Shown piece after piece: positions 17,754 to 27,021 of a DNA stretch of 64,000 bases. The position numbers and the translations under genes are program-made. The notes beneath the pieces are model-generated. The model did no database searches. It was given only the letters and a program-made list of their open reading frames with translations, and was not told the DNA's origin. The stretch is from assembly GCF_003590775.1 (NCBI RefSeq), contig NZ_QYUM01000002.1:620001-684000 (forward strand), read 5' to 3'. Every line of letters begins with the position of its first letter. Position 1 is the first letter of the stretch. The stretch comes from Sphingomonas cavernae. Its GTDB lineage: Bacteria; Pseudomonadota; Alphaproteobacteria; Sphingomonadales; Sphingomonadaceae.

Positions 17754-18521
17754 ATGCAGGAGCATCGTTTTTCGTGCGTGATTGTCTGCCGGGAAACCTT
17801 TGTCAGGGAATCTGTGGCGGAATCGCTTGCCATGAGCGCGGTGGATGTCGTCGCCAGCCTGAAGTTCATTTCGGAGGAACTTGTCGGGGAAGGCGCGCTC
17901 AGATCCGATCTGATCCTTTATATCGATTCGGGCCATTCGGGGCGGAACAGCCAGCGCGACGCCGAAAAGATCCCCCAGCTCGCAGCGACCAACTGGCTCG
18001 TGCTGTGCGACAGCAAGGACAACGACGTCTACAATACGCTGCGCGATCTGAAACTCTCGGCATCGGCGGCGCCGCTCGACATTTCGCGCGAGGATCTTGC
18101 TTATCTCGCGGGACTGGCGAGCCGCGGCCGTCGGATCTTCATCGACGAATTCTGCGAGCCCGGCCCCAGCGACGAAATCCGCGAAATTCGCAACCTTGCG
18201 CTGGATGCAGAGCAATGGGCGCTGTTGCGCTGCCTGTCCGAGGGCCATTCGAACAAGGTGATCGCCAAGCTTCACAATTGCAGCGAAGCGATGGTGAAGG
18301 TGCAGATCCGCGCGCTGCTCAACCGCCTGTCGGTGAGCAACCGCACGCAGGCAGCGGTGATGGCCGCGCGCGCAGGGCTGCGCTACGAAGCCGCGCAGGA
18401 TGACGCGAAGCCGTCCCGCCGGCCGACCCTCACCGCGCCGCCCGAAATCGTGACTGACCCGGTGGAATTGCGACCTGCCCCACACCTAAGGCTGACGTCC
18501 GGACACATCGCCGCAGCCTGA
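17754..18521 (+). CDS. LuxR-family transcriptional regulator with receiver-like N-terminus
   Basis: A 255-residue protein. The C-terminal part has a LuxR/FixJ-type helix-turn-helix at about residues 145-205 (LDAEQWALLRCLSEGHSNKV, IAKLHNCSEAMVKVQIRALL, NRLSVSNRTQAAVMA). The N-terminal 120 residues resemble a response-regulator receiver (FSCVIVCRETFVRESVAESL, DLILYIDSGHSG) but lack the usual acidic pair after the first strand, so it may be a degenerate receiver. A Pro-rich tail follows. ATG 17754 has a G-rich site upstream; a TTG at 17745 is possible. Divergence from the pilus operon suggests it controls pilus expression (inference). Confidence 0.85.
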   Translation: MQEHRFSCVIVCRETFVRESVAESLAMSAVDVVASLKFISEELVGEGALRSDLILYIDSGHSGRNSQRDAEKIPQLAATNWLVLCDSKDNDVYNTLRDLKLSASAAPLDISREDLAYLAGLASRGRRIFIDEFCEPGPSDEIREIRNLALDAEQWALLRCLSEGHSNKVIAKLHNCSEAMVKVQIRALLNRLSVSNRTQAAVMAARAGLRYEAAQDDAKPSRRPTLTAPPEIVTDPVELRPAPHLRLTSGHIAAA

Positions 18522-18697
18522 AATCGCAACGCTGTCACGCCCCCCATTCGGCATGTGGCTGAACGGCAGATAACATCTGCGTTCAGGACGCGCTCAACCG
18601 AATCGCTCCATAACGGCCTCAGTCGACGAAAGCTGTTCCGGATTATCGGGCAGACGCCGACCCGAAAACGGCTTTGGTCGCAAATGGAGTTTTGGTC

Positions 18698-19075
18698 ATG
18701 CTGAAGAAACTGAGCCTTGTTGGTGCCGCGCTTGCCATGGGTGCCGGCTCTATGGTCATCCCGACCGCCCCCGCCATGGCGCGCGACGGCTATTATCGCG
18801 ACTATGACGGCGGCCGCTATTATCGCGGCGACCGCAGCTACCGGAACAACGGCTATGATCGCGGCTATCGCGGCGATCGTTATTACCGGAGCAATCGCGG
18901 CTATCGCTGCGACAATGGCACCGGCGGCACGATCATCGGCGCGATCGCGGGCGGCCTGCTCGGCCATGAGGTGGTCGGCCGCCGTGGCGACAAGACGGCG
19001 GGCACGATCATCGGCGCGGGTGTCGGCGCACTCGCCGGCCGCGCGATCGACCGCTCGGACGGTCGCCGCTGCTAA
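18698..19075 (+). CDS. Exported Tyr/Arg-rich protein with glycine-zipper 2TM domain
   Basis: A 125-residue protein with a signal peptide (LSLVGAALAMGAGSMVIPT, cleavage near AMA/RDGYY). Residues 30-68 are repeats rich in Tyr, Arg and Gly (YYRDYDGGRYYRGDRSYR, YDRGYRGDRYY). Residues 72-120 are a glycine-zipper 2TM domain of the Rickettsia 17-kDa antigen type (GGTIIGAIAGGLLGHEVVG, GTIIGAGVGALAGRAID). GGAG eight bases before the ATG fixes the start. Probably an outer-membrane or periplasmic structural protein; the role is not established. Confidence 0.88.
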   Translation: MLKKLSLVGAALAMGAGSMVIPTAPAMARDGYYRDYDGGRYYRGDRSYRNNGYDRGYRGDRYYRSNRGYRCDNGTGGTIIGAIAGGLLGHEVVGRRGDKTAGTIIGAGVGALAGRAIDRSDGRRC

Positions 19076-19126
19076 GCGCAACACCATGTAACGACCCTCC
19101 GGTTGCGTAGCGAGGGTCGGGGGCCG

Positions 19127-19157
19127 GGGGCCGGGACCGCAAGGTTCCGGCCCCTTT
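19127..19157 (+). terminator. Terminator after the glycine-zipper gene
   Basis: GGGGCCGGGACC-GCAA-GGTTCCGGCCCC (12-bp stem with one G-T pair) followed by TTT. A second hairpin (CGACCCTC/GAGGGTCG) lies just upstream at 19092-19119. Confidence 0.75.
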
Positions 19158-19167
19158 GCGTTGCGGT

Positions 19168-19644
19168 TCAGGCCGCGTCGCGCAGATCTTCGCAGGGCGG
19201 CGGCGCGAAATGCTTGCGGAAGGTGAAGGCCTGCGGGCTGAGGCCATAACGGTCGAGATGCCAGAGGCGCGCAAGCCCCTCGTCGATCGTCGGTACATGG
19301 CCCTCGGGCACCCACCAGAGCGCCATATGCGCATGCTTGGCAGGCAGGAAATAGTCACGCCGGCGCGCCAGTTCCTCGCTATGCGCCGAGCGATAGACAT
19401 AGTCCCTGAGCGTTTCGACCGAGTTCCACACCGACATGTTGATGAGGAACAGCGGATCGATCGTCGGACGAAGATAGGTGGCACCCGGCCCCTGATCATC
19501 CTTCAACCGCCAGACGAAGCCCGGGCTTGCCTCGGCGAGCGCGTTGATGCGATCGAGCGCGTCGAAAAAGGGCTGGACCCCGGGATCGCCCTCGGGCGCG
19601 ACAAGCGTTCCGACATTGATCTGCGCCAGTTGTGACCTGCCCAT
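19168..19644 (-). CDS. DUF3291 domain-containing protein
   Basis: A 158-residue cytosolic protein matching DUF3291, a ferredoxin-like alpha/beta-barrel family (LAQINVGTLVAPEGDP, FFDALDRINALAEASPGFVWRL as two segments, SVWNSVETLRDYVYRS, LWWVPEGHVPTIDE). Relatives resemble antibiotic-biosynthesis monooxygenases but have no proven activity. It starts 9 bases after the cobT stop on the same strand, so it is probably cotranscribed with cobT. No function can be assigned. Confidence 0.85.
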   Translation of the reverse strand: MGRSQLAQINVGTLVAPEGDPGVQPFFDALDRINALAEASPGFVWRLKDDQGPGATYLRPTIDPLFLINMSVWNSVETLRDYVYRSAHSEELARRRDYFLPAKHAHMALWWVPEGHVPTIDEGLARLWHLDRYGLSPQAFTFRKHFAPPPCEDLRDAA

Positions 19645-19653
19645 GCTGCCTCC

Positions 19654-21480
19654 TCAGTCGGTGTCGAAAAGTCCCGCCAGTTGCTCGACCATCGTACCGC
19701 CGAGCTGTTCGGCATCCATGATGGTGACCGCCTTTTGGTAATAGCGCGTGACATCGTGGCCGATGCCGATCGCGATGAGCTCGACCGATGACCGGTTTTC
19801 AATCCAGTGGATCACCTGACGGAGGTGCTTTTCGAGATAGCTGCCCGAATTGACCGAAAGCGTCGAATCGTCGACGGGCGCGCCGTCGGAGATCACCATC
19901 AGAATGCGGCGCTCCTCGGGGCGGTTGACGATGCGGTTGTGCGCCCAGAGCAGCGCCTCGCCGTCGATATTCTCCTTCAGGAGCCCTTCGCGCATCATCA
20001 GCCCGAGCGACTTTTTCGCGCGACGCCAGGGTTCATCGGCTTTCTTGTAAACGATGTGGCGAAGATCGTTGAGCCGGCCAGGCATGGGCGTGCGTCCCGC
20101 CGCCAGCCAGTCTTCGCGCGATTGCCCGCCCTTCCACGCGCGCGTGGTGAAACCGAGAATCTCGGTCTTGACGCCGCAGCGCTCGAGCGTGCGCGCCATG
20201 ATGTCCGCCGAGATCGCGGCGATCGAGATCGGCCGCCCGCGCATCGAACCCGAATTGTCGATGAGCAGTGAGACGACGGTGTCGCGAAAATCGGTGTCGC
20301 GCTCGATCTTGTAGGACAGCGAGTGGGTGGGGTTAATGACGACGCGCGCCAGCCGCGCGGCATCGAGCAGCCCTTCTTCCTGATCGAAATCCCAACTGCG
20401 GTTCTGCTGCGCCATCAGGCGGCGCTGGAGGCGGTTGGCGAGCTTGGTGACCGCGCCCTGAAGATGGACGAGCTGCTGGTCGAGATAGGCGCGCAGCCGC
20501 CCGAGTTCGTCCTCGTCGCACAGATCGGTCGCCTCGATCACCTCGTCGAAGCGCGTCGTCCATGCCTTGTAGTCGAACTGCGGCGAGAAATCGGAGAGCG
20601 GCCGGTTGGGCCGCACGGGCATCATCCCCTCCTCCCCCTCGCCATCGGCCTCGGCGTCCATGTCGGAGAGCATGTCCTCATCCGCCATGCTCTGCTCGCC
20701 TTCGCCGGTCTCGCCATCATCGGGCTCGCCGCGCGCGTCCTGCTGCCCCTCGGCGCCGCTCGACTGGTCGTCGCCCTCCTCGCCTTCGCTCTCTTCCTGA
20801 TCCTGGCCCTCGTCCTCGTCGCCGCCATCATCGGCGCTGTCGGGTGCGAGATCGCCCTCGGTGAGTTCGAGATCCTCGAGCAACTGCGTCGCGAGCTTCT
20901 GGAAGGCGGCCTGATCGTCGGCGAGCAGCGCAAGCGCGTCGAGATCAGCGCCGCCCTTCTGCTCGATCCAGTCGCGGACCATTGCGAGCCCCGCCTCAGC
21001 GACCTCGGGCGCCGCCTGCCCCGTCAGCCGCTCGCGCACCATCAATCCGACCGCGGTCGACAGCGGCACCTCCTCGCGCGAGCGAGCGCGCGTGATCGGA
21101 TCCGAGCGCATCCGCATCTCAAGCGCATGCGTCAGATTGGCCTTCACGCCTGCCATCGCCCGGCTGCCCAGCGCCTCGACGCGCGCCTGCTCGGCGGCGT
21201 CATAGACCGCGCGCGCCACCGCCTCGGCGGGCGCAGCCTTCACATGAAGCGCGGCGTTATGGTGCCTGAGCTTCAGCGCGAAACCATCGGCAAAACCGCG
21301 CGCCTCCGCCACCTGTTCGGGCGGGAGACTGCGCGCGGGCATCGGCACCTTCAGATGCTTGCCCGCCGCCACCGGCGCATCAGCGGTGAACGCCAGCTCG
21401 ACCTCGGGCTCGTGCGCGATCGCGCGCGACGCGCCCGTCAGGACGGTGCGAAAACGATCGAGGGGCGTCTGCTCGGCCAT
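19654..21480 (-). CDS. cobT: Cobaltochelatase subunit CobT
   Basis: CobT works with the AAA+ subunit CobS and the large subunit CobN to insert cobalt in aerobic cobalamin synthesis. The 608-residue protein has an N-terminal helical domain, a long acidic low-complexity stretch at about residues 215-290 ([20 protein letters not shown]) and a C-terminal von Willebrand A domain with the MIDAS motif DNSGSMRG. No cobN is present in this window; cobS/cobT occur in many alphaproteobacteria without a full B12 pathway, so another chelatase-like use is possible. The ATG shares one base with the stop of the inserted DUF559 gene (TAATG) and has its own site, GAAGGTG, before it. Confidence 0.95.
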   Translation of the reverse strand: MAEQTPLDRFRTVLTGASRAIAHEPEVELAFTADAPVAAGKHLKVPMPARSLPPEQVAEARGFADGFALKLRHHNAALHVKAAPAEAVARAVYDAAEQARVEALGSRAMAGVKANLTHALEMRMRSDPITRARSREEVPLSTAVGLMVRERLTGQAAPEVAEAGLAMVRDWIEQKGGADLDALALLADDQAAFQKLATQLLEDLELTEGDLAPDSADDGGDEDEGQDQEESEGEEGDDQSSGAEGQQDARGEPDDGETGEGEQSMADEDMLSDMDAEADGEGEEGMMPVRPNRPLSDFSPQFDYKAWTTRFDEVIEATDLCDEDELGRLRAYLDQQLVHLQGAVTKLANRLQRRLMAQQNRSWDFDQEEGLLDAARLARVVINPTHSLSYKIERDTDFRDTVVSLLIDNSGSMRGRPISIAAISADIMARTLERCGVKTEILGFTTRAWKGGQSREDWLAAGRTPMPGRLNDLRHIVYKKADEPWRRAKKSLGLMMREGLLKENIDGEALLWAHNRIVNRPEERRILMVISDGAPVDDSTLSVNSGSYLEKHLRQVIHWIENRSSVELIAIGIGHDVTRYYQKAVTIMDAEQLGGTMVEQLAGLFDTD

Positions 21481-21878
21481 TATGAATGCGCACCTTCAAG
21501 CCCTCCCCCTTGATGGGGGAGGGTTGGGTGGGGGTGACGCTCGTGCAACACGCCCGCGATCAAGGATGAAACGCCCTCGGCATTGCCGAGCACGTCAGGG
21601 TTCCAGAACCGAATCACGCGATAACCTTCCGCCTCAATGATCGCAGTCCGCGCCTCATCATTCGGGCCGCCATGCTGGCCCCCATCGACCTCGATGACCA
21701 GTTTCGCCCTGTGGCTCGCGAAGTCGGCGATGAAGTGACGCAGTGGAACCTGACGGCGAAACCGCGCCTCGGGAAAATGGTCACGCAGCAATCGCCACAT
21801 TGCCTGCTCTGCATCAGTGGGGCTGCTCCTCAATCGCCGTGCTCGTGATGTAGCTCCAGTCGGCGGATGATTCTTCAT
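21480..21878 (-). CDS. DUF559 endonuclease-like protein (element C)
   Basis: A 132-residue protein of the DUF559 family, a PD-(D/E)XK-type nuclease fold related to Vsr and to Vsr-like homing endonucleases. Visible core: [20 protein letters not shown], then [13 protein letters not shown] with the acidic residues of ADF and EVD as likely metal ligands, then [10 protein letters not shown]. The C-terminal [12 protein letters not shown] is translated from the left palindromic end of the element, and the last residues come from the cobT leader. ATG 21878 has GAGG eight bases upstream. The stop overlaps the cobT start. About five in six residues match the element D copy. Intact; activity unknown. 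Confidence 0.88.
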   Translation of the reverse strand: MKNHPPTGATSRARRLRSSPTDAEQAMWRLLRDHFPEARFRRQVPLRHFIADFASHRAKLVIEVDGGQHGGPNDEARTAIIEAEGYRVIRFWNPDVLGNAEGVSSLIAGVLHERHPHPTLPHQGGGLEGAHS

Positions 21879-21939
21879 AGGTTTCACCTCACGCCAAACA
21901 TCACCCCCACCCAACCCTCCCCCATCAAGGGGGAGGGCT
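21499..21939. mobile_element. Element C: DUF559 cassette with perfect inverted ends, inserted between cobS and cobT
   Basis: A 441-bp unit. Its ends (21499-21537 and 21901-21939) are a perfect 39-bp inverted repeat. Each end is a palindrome (CCCTCCCCC-TTGAT-GGGGGAGGG) followed inward by TTGGGTGGGGGTGA. The interior is one DUF559 gene. It fills the gap between cobS stop (8 bases away) and cobT start (20 bases away). No target duplication is evident. The structure is seen directly; mobility is inferred from the related copy at 29.4 kb in the opposite orientation. Confidence 0.7.
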
Positions 21940-21945
21940 ATTGAG

Positions 21946-22953
21946 TCACGCCTTCCCCACCACGCTTTCGGGCAAATCCTTGCCGAAGACGCGCTGATAA
22001 TATTCGGCGACCAGCGGACGTTCGGCCTCGTCGCACTTGTTGAGGAAGCTCAGACGGAAGGCGAAGCCGACATCCTTGAAGATCAACGCGTTCTGCGCCC
22101 AGGTGATCACGGTGCGCGGGCTCATGACCGTCGAAATGTCGCCCGCGATGAAGCCCTGACGGCTGAGATCGGCCACCTTGACCATGTTCTCCACCACCTG
22201 CTTGCCCTCGGGCTTGTCATATTCGCCCGATTTGGCGAGCACGATCTGCGCCTCGGTGGCGGCGGGCAGATAGTTCAAGGTCACCACGATGTTCCAGCGG
22301 TCCATCTGGCCCTGGTTGATCTGCTGTGTGCCGTGATAGAGCCCCGAGGTGTCGCCGAGCCCGATCGTGTTGGCGGTCGCGAACAGGCGGAAATACGGGT
22401 TGGGCCGGATCACGCGGTTCTGGTCGAGCAGGGTCAGCTTGCCCTCGGTCTCCAGCACGCGCTGGATCACGAACATCACGTCGGGGCGGCCCGCGTCGTA
22501 CTCGTCGAAGACGAGCGCGGTCGGCGTCTGGAGCGCCCAAGGGAGCAGGCCTTCGCGGAACTCGGTAACCTGCTGGCCATCGCGCAACACGATCGCGTCG
22601 CGGCCGATCAGGTCGATACGGCTGATATGCGCGTCGAGGTTGATGCGGATGCACGGCCAGTTGAGGCGTGCGGCGACCTGCTCGATATGCGTCGACTTGC
22701 CCGTTCCGTGATAGCCCTGGACCATGACGCGGCGGTTGAATGCAAAGCCCGCGGCGATCGCGAGCGTGGTGTCGGGATCGAACACATAGGCGGGATCGAG
22801 ATCGGGGACGCGCTCATCGGCTTCCGAAAAGGCGGGTATCTCCATGTCGGTGTCGATCCCGAACAGATCGCGCGCCTTCACCATCTTGTCGGGCGCGTCG
22901 AGCACGGTGTCGGCGCGGCTGTCGGGCTGAGCGTTGGGGATGTCGGTCATCAT
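21946..22953 (-). CDS. cobS: Cobaltochelatase subunit CobS (AAA+ ATPase)
   Basis: CobS is the AAA+ motor partner of CobT. The 335-residue protein has a Walker A motif GYHGTGKST at residues 80-88, Walker [10 protein letters not shown] (Asp150, Glu151), and sensor segments ([33 protein letters not shown]). Length is typical. ATG codons at 22953 and 22950 are adjacent; both have GGATAGAGA before them. The usual close cobS-cobT arrangement is broken by element C. Confidence 0.95.
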   Translation of the reverse strand: MMTDIPNAQPDSRADTVLDAPDKMVKARDLFGIDTDMEIPAFSEADERVPDLDPAYVFDPDTTLAIAAGFAFNRRVMVQGYHGTGKSTHIEQVAARLNWPCIRINLDAHISRIDLIGRDAIVLRDGQQVTEFREGLLPWALQTPTALVFDEYDAGRPDVMFVIQRVLETEGKLTLLDQNRVIRPNPYFRLFATANTIGLGDTSGLYHGTQQINQGQMDRWNIVVTLNYLPAATEAQIVLAKSGEYDKPEGKQVVENMVKVADLSRQGFIAGDISTVMSPRTVITWAQNALIFKDVGFAFRLSFLNKCDEAERPLVAEYYQRVFGKDLPESVVGKA

Positions 22954-22973
22954 TCTCTATCCAGCTTCTCCGC

Positions 22974-23075
22974 TCTCCCTGAGTAGGCATTGAGCTTGGC
23001 GAAATGCCGTATCGAAGGGTCCTTCGAGATGCGGCTTCGTCTTCGCTCAGCCGCTCCTCAGGATGAGCGGCATTG
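22974..23075. repeat. Intergenic palindromic repeat (CTCAGGATGAGCGG family)
   Basis: Contains TGAGCTTGGCGAA, TCCTTCGAGA and CTCCTCAGGATGAGCGGCA, all also found in the repeat at 62896-63119. It lies between cobS and the J-domain gene on the minus strand. Confidence 0.6.
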
Positions 23076-23089
23076 ATACTACCACAGCC

Positions 23090-23692
23090 TCAGGCGAAGG
23101 CGGGGGCGGATTTGAGCCTCGTATAAGCCGAAATCACATCCTGCAAAGCCCGTTCGTGAGACCTGTCGCCGCCATTGCGATCAGGGTGATAGCGGTGAAC
23201 GAGTTCGGTATAACGGCGGCGCAATGCCCGCCGGTCGGCATCCGCGCCCAGCCCCAGCGTCTTCAGCGCCTTGCGATCGCCTTCGGAGAGCGGCTTGCCA
23301 TCCTTGCGCAGCGCTTCCGCACGGTCACGGAAACGCGCGCCGATCGCATCGAGCGGATCGGTGAAATCGGCCCAGCGCGGGGGTACGTCACCCCCGTTGG
23401 TCGCAAAAGCGCGCGTCTCGCGTTCCCAACCCGCGAGAGGGCGCTGCGCATCCGCGATTTCGTCAGCGCTCATGCCGGTGAAGAAGTTGTAGCGCTGGTT
23501 GAACTCGCGGACGTGATCGAGGCAGAGCCAGCGCCAGTCGCCGGGACCGTCAAAGCCCGGACTGCGATCACCGGGCGCCCGAAATTCGCCGGGTTCGGCG
23601 CAACCGGCCTGAGCACAGCGTCGCCCCTCCCCTTCCACGCGCCCGTGGAAACGGCTTTGCTTCTTGCGTCCTTCTTCCTGCTGCTCGCTCAA
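23090..23692 (-). CDS. J-domain (DnaJ-like) protein
   Basis: A 200-residue protein with a C-terminal J domain: LGLGADADRRALRRRYTELV followed by the HPD motif in YHPDRNGGD (about residues 170-172), the signature that activates Hsp70 ATPase. The N-terminal part has CAQAGCAEPGEFRAP and WLCLDHVREFNQRYNFFTGM, whose Cys and His residues could bind zinc. This gene next to bolA and cobS is a common alphaproteobacterial neighbourhood. Its client is unknown. It diverges from bolA. Confidence 0.9.
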   Translation of the reverse strand: MSEQQEEGRKKQSRFHGRVEGEGRRCAQAGCAEPGEFRAPGDRSPGFDGPGDWRWLCLDHVREFNQRYNFFTGMSADEIADAQRPLAGWERETRAFATNGGDVPPRWADFTDPLDAIGARFRDRAEALRKDGKPLSEGDRKALKTLGLGADADRRALRRRYTELVHRYHPDRNGGDRSHERALQDVISAYTRLKSAPAFA

Positions 23693-23732
23693 AACGGCTC
23701 CCGATCCTTTTAGACTCGCTTATATAAGGGCG

Positions 23733-24017
23733 ATGACCACCCCAACCCAAGGCCCTGTGGCCGCAGAAATCGAAGCGCGCCTGACCGCCGCCCTTTCCCC
23801 CGCACGGCTTGCCGTGATCAACGACAGCGCCAAGCACCGCGGGCATATGGGCGACGACGGATCGGGCGAATCGCACTTCACCGTGGAGATAGAAAGCGCC
23901 GCCTTTGCGGGGCAGACCCGCCTTGCGCGCCAGCGCATGGTGAACCATGCTCTGGGCGACCTGCTTCGCGAGCGCGTGCATGCGCTTGCCATCAGGGCGA
24001 CCGCGCCGGGAGAATAG
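23733..24017 (+). CDS. BolA family protein
   Basis: A 94-residue BolA-type protein: EARLTAALSPARLAVINDSA, the conserved HRGHMGDDGSGESHFTV and LARQRMVNHALGDLL. BolA proteins have a KH-like fold and pair with monothiol glutaredoxins in iron-sulfur and iron regulation. The ATG at 23733 is chosen over an upstream extension that runs antisense to the J-domain gene. Its stop nearly abuts the pirin start, so the two are cotranscribed. Confidence 0.92.
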   Translation: MTTPTQGPVAAEIEARLTAALSPARLAVINDSAKHRGHMGDDGSGESHFTVEIESAAFAGQTRLARQRMVNHALGDLLRERVHALAIRATAPGE

Positions 24018-24019
24018 TG

Positions 24020-24919
24020 ATGGCCGAGGATCTTTTCACCCAGACGATCACGCCGGTGACGCATGATCTGGGCGGGTTCAAGGTCCACCGCACGCTCCCC
24101 TCCAGGCCAAGAACGATGGTGGGGCCCTTCATCTTCTTCGACCAGATGGGCCCCGCGGTGCTCGACAAGGGCAGCGGCATCGACGTGCGCCCGCATCCCC
24201 ACATCAATCTCGCCACGGTCACCTATCTGTTTTCAGGCGCAATCGACCACCGCGATTCGCTGGGCACTTTCCAGGCGATCGAGCCGGGCGCGGTCAATCT
24301 GATGACCGCGGGCCACGGCATCGTCCATTCCGAACGCTCGCCGCAATCCGAGCGCGACGCGGGGCCCGAGCTTTCGGGTATCCAGACCTGGTTGGCGCTG
24401 CCCGAGAAAAACGAGGAGATGGACCCGGCCTTCGAGCACGTCGCGCGCGACGCCTTGCCGATCGTCGAGGACGAATGCGTGCAGGCGCGCATCATCATGG
24501 GCACGCTGTGGGGCAAGTCGGCACCGACCACGACTTATGCCGGAACGATCTATGCCGACATCGTGCTCGGGCCCGGCGGGCTGATCCCGATCGACGCCGA
24601 AGCCGACGAACGCGCGGTCTATGTTGCCTTGGGTGAGGCCAGCCTCGACGGTCAGAAGCTCGAGCCGATGACGCTCTATGTGCTGCGACCGGGCCATGCG
24701 GCGACGCTTTCGTCCGATGCGGGCGGGCGCGTAATGCTATGCGGCGGAGAGGCATTCACGACGCAGCGCCATGTCTGGTGGAACTTCGTCTCTTCCGATC
24801 GCGAGCGCATCAACCAGGCCAAGCACGACTGGAAAGAGGGGCTTTTTCCCAAGGTGAAGGGAGACGAGAAGGAATATATTCCCATCCCCGAAATCCCGAA
24901 AACGGTGAGCTATCCGTGA
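24020..24919 (+). CDS. Pirin family protein
   Basis: A 299-residue bicupin protein. The N-terminal cupin carries the metal-binding pattern RPHPHINLATVTYLF with later MTAGHGIVHSER, as in pirins and YhaK/YhhW relatives, some of which have quercetinase activity. Substrate here is unknown. A GTG at 24017 overlaps the bolA stop, but the ATG at 24020 has GGGAG at 7-base spacing and is preferred. Located directly downstream of bolA. Confidence 0.92.
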   Translation: MAEDLFTQTITPVTHDLGGFKVHRTLPSRPRTMVGPFIFFDQMGPAVLDKGSGIDVRPHPHINLATVTYLFSGAIDHRDSLGTFQAIEPGAVNLMTAGHGIVHSERSPQSERDAGPELSGIQTWLALPEKNEEMDPAFEHVARDALPIVEDECVQARIIMGTLWGKSAPTTTYAGTIYADIVLGPGGLIPIDAEADERAVYVALGEASLDGQKLEPMTLYVLRPGHAATLSSDAGGRVMLCGGEAFTTQRHVWWNFVSSDRERINQAKHDWKEGLFPKVKGDEKEYIPIPEIPKTVSYP

Positions 24920-24931
24920 ACCCCATGCTGT

Positions 24932-25013
24932 CATTCCCGCGAAAGCGGGAATCCAGCCGCGCCGCCCTTTCCGGACGCGCCGATGGTCATGGATTCCCGC
25001 TTTCGCGGGAATG
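24932..25013. repeat. Inverted palindromic repeat pair (ATTCCCGC-GAAA-GCGGGAAT family)
   Basis: The left arm CATTCCCGCGAAAGCGGGAA (24932 on) and the right arm TTCCCGCTTTCGCGGGAATG (to 25013) are inverted copies, each itself a palindrome, 34 bases apart. The same pair lies inside truB at 41487-41567. It sits between pirin and the hydrolase gene. Confidence 0.8.
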
Positions 25014-25034
25014 CCAAAAGAAATGGAGAAAGAA

Positions 25035-25934
25035 ATGGCTGAGCTGAAAACCCAACGTTTCGCGCTGCCCACGGGTGTCGAGCTTGACGTCACGCTGGGC
25101 GGCGATCCGGCCAACGACGCGATCTTTTTCCTCCACGGCTTTCCCGAATCGCATCGGACATGGCGGCACCAGATGCCCGTGCTGGCCGAAGATTATTTCG
25201 TCGTCGCGCCCGACCAACGCGGCTTTGCGCGCTCGTCCAAGCCCGCCGAGGTTTCGGACTACGCTCCCGAAAATACTGTCGCCGACCTGATCGCGCTTGC
25301 CGATGCGCTGGGCGTCGATCGCTTCACACTGGTCGGGCACGACTGGGGCGGTGCGATCGCGTGGATGGCGGCACTCAAGCATCCCGAGCGCGTCGCGCGG
25401 CTGATCATCGTCAACGCCCCGCACCCGCTGATCTTCCAGAAGACGCTGTTCGACGACATGGCGCAGCGCGAGGCCAGCCAGTATATCCGCGCCTTCCGCA
25501 ATCCCGCGCTGGAAGCGCATATCGAGTCGATCGGGCTCGAGCAGTTCTTCGACGGCAGCTTTATGAAGCACACTGATTTCGCAAAGATTGGCGACGAGAA
25601 GGCGGTCTATCTCGATCAATGGGGACAGCCCGGCGCGATGACCGCGATGCTCAACTGGTATCGCGCATCCTCGATCGTGGTCCCCGCAATGGACGAGACC
25701 CCTGAGCGCCCCGCTTGGCTCAATGGCCCCTTCCCCGTGCTGCAGATGCCCGTGCTCGTGATCTGGGGCACCGGAGACAAGGCGTTGCTTCCCTGCCAAC
25801 TCGACGGTCTCGACGCGCTTTGCGTCGATTTGAAGGTCGCCAAGGTCGATTCAGGGCATTTCGTCCCGTGGGAAAATCCGGGGGCAGTGACCGACGCGAT
25901 CAGCGAGTTTCTGAAGGCGCGTGTTCCGGCCTAA
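25035..25934 (+). CDS. Alpha/beta hydrolase, epoxide hydrolase/haloalkanoate dehalogenase-like
   Basis: A 299-residue alpha/beta hydrolase. The oxyanion motif HGFP is at residues 34-37, and the nucleophile elbow GHDWGG uses an aspartate (Asp103) rather than serine, pointing to epoxide hydrolase or dehalogenase chemistry through an ester intermediate. The catalytic His is in DSGHFVPWENP near residue 275. APDQRGFARSSKP is typical of epoxide hydrolases. The ATG at 25035 follows GGAGAAAGAA; an earlier in-frame Met lies in the repeat arm. Its stop overlaps the convergent DUF2332 gene stop by four bases. Confidence 0.9.
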   Translation: MAELKTQRFALPTGVELDVTLGGDPANDAIFFLHGFPESHRTWRHQMPVLAEDYFVVAPDQRGFARSSKPAEVSDYAPENTVADLIALADALGVDRFTLVGHDWGGAIAWMAALKHPERVARLIIVNAPHPLIFQKTLFDDMAQREASQYIRAFRNPALEAHIESIGLEQFFDGSFMKHTDFAKIGDEKAVYLDQWGQPGAMTAMLNWYRASSIVVPAMDETPERPAWLNGPFPVLQMPVLVIWGTGDKALLPCQLDGLDALCVDLKVAKVDSGHFVPWENPGAVTDAISEFLKARVPA

Positions 25935-26974
25935 ATGCGCCAGGCGACCCACGCGCAGTACGGATGCGCGTCGGCGAGGTGAATTTCCTCGCCGCCCGGC
26001 CACATGGTCAGTCGCAGCTCATAGGCGCTGCGATCGTCGTTGATCTCGAGGCGGAGCCAGCCAAGCGGCGTGTCTTCGTCCGCCAGCGCGCCGGCCTTTT
26101 CCAACGCGCCGCGTACCCGCGCCTTTACCTGATCGGGGAAATATTGCCACGCAATGGTGTGGAACAGCACGCGCATGACGCCACTCTCGACGGGCTCGGC
26201 CATGCGCGCCTCGGTCCAGTCGGCGGCATCGCCCTTGGCCACGCGCGGTGGATGCACCTTGGCGATGGCAAGCGCGGTCTCGATACGCGCGATCCGCTCG
26301 GGCTGATCGATCCACATATAGGCGATGAGCCGCTCGCGTGCTTCGGCGGTATCGGTCGCGATTGGCGCAATATCGACGCCTTGGGAGGCGAGGATCGTCA
26401 CGGGCGCGGCCGGCGGCGTCGCGCCGCGCCATTCGGGGATGAAAGCCAGTGGCGAATCCGGATCGCCCGCCGTCACGCCCCCAAGGTCAAAACGATAATG
26501 CGCAAGGTTGAGGTTGAGCCCCGCGCTCGATCCCAGCTCGAACAGGCGAAATGGCAATCCGAATCGGCGCGCAGCAACGAGCAGTCCCGCCATCACCGCG
26601 GCGCTTCGCGCGGTCTCGTTGGTCTGCGGGGGCAAGTCGAGCCAACGTTCGAGCCAGGCATCTCGCGCCGCCAATGCGGCCGCAACAGCAGCATGCGCGT
26701 CGTCCGCCTCGCGCGCATAGAAAGCGCTCAACTTGGGCACGTCGCCGCTGCGCGCCAGCGCATGAAGCCCGCCCGCAAGCCTGAGCCCGGTCGCCTCGCC
26801 ATAGCCCGAATGATCGACCGCGCCGAGGATGCGCCGACCGGTGCGGGTCCTGTCATCGGCAAGGTCCGCGGCGGCGTCGATAATCCGCGCGGTCAGCGGT
26901 GCCGCCATCTGCCGGCACGCCTCGGCCTGCGCGCGGAAGGTGTCGAGGATCGGGGAGTCGGCAGTGCTGGCCAT
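25931..26974 (-). CDS. DUF2332 family protein
   Basis: A 347-residue protein matching DUF2332 in pattern ([53 protein letters not shown]). The segment [10 protein letters not shown] resembles a Rossmann-like nucleotide or SAM-binding turn, but no activity is established. The start MASTADSPI is preferred to an in-frame Met ten codons earlier. It diverges from hisG with a 47-base gap and converges with the hydrolase gene. Confidence 0.85.
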   Translation of the reverse strand: MASTADSPILDTFRAQAEACRQMAAPLTARIIDAAADLADDRTRTGRRILGAVDHSGYGEATGLRLAGGLHALARSGDVPKLSAFYAREADDAHAAVAAALAARDAWLERWLDLPPQTNETARSAAVMAGLLVAARRFGLPFRLFELGSSAGLNLNLAHYRFDLGGVTAGDPDSPLAFIPEWRGATPPAAPVTILASQGVDIAPIATDTAEARERLIAYMWIDQPERIARIETALAIAKVHPPRVAKGDAADWTEARMAEPVESGVMRVLFHTIAWQYFPDQVKARVRGALEKAGALADEDTPLGWLRLEINDDRSAYELRLTMWPGGEEIHLADAHPYCAWVAWRI

Positions 26975-27021
26975 GGCTCCAGTTGCCCTATCGCGCCCGC
27001 ACAAGTAAAGCCGCGAGCGCC

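Noticed and set aside
20323-21513. 396-codon frame antisense to cobT
   Set aside because: It follows the acidic repeat and VWA region of cobT in mirror; no ribosome site and no domain.
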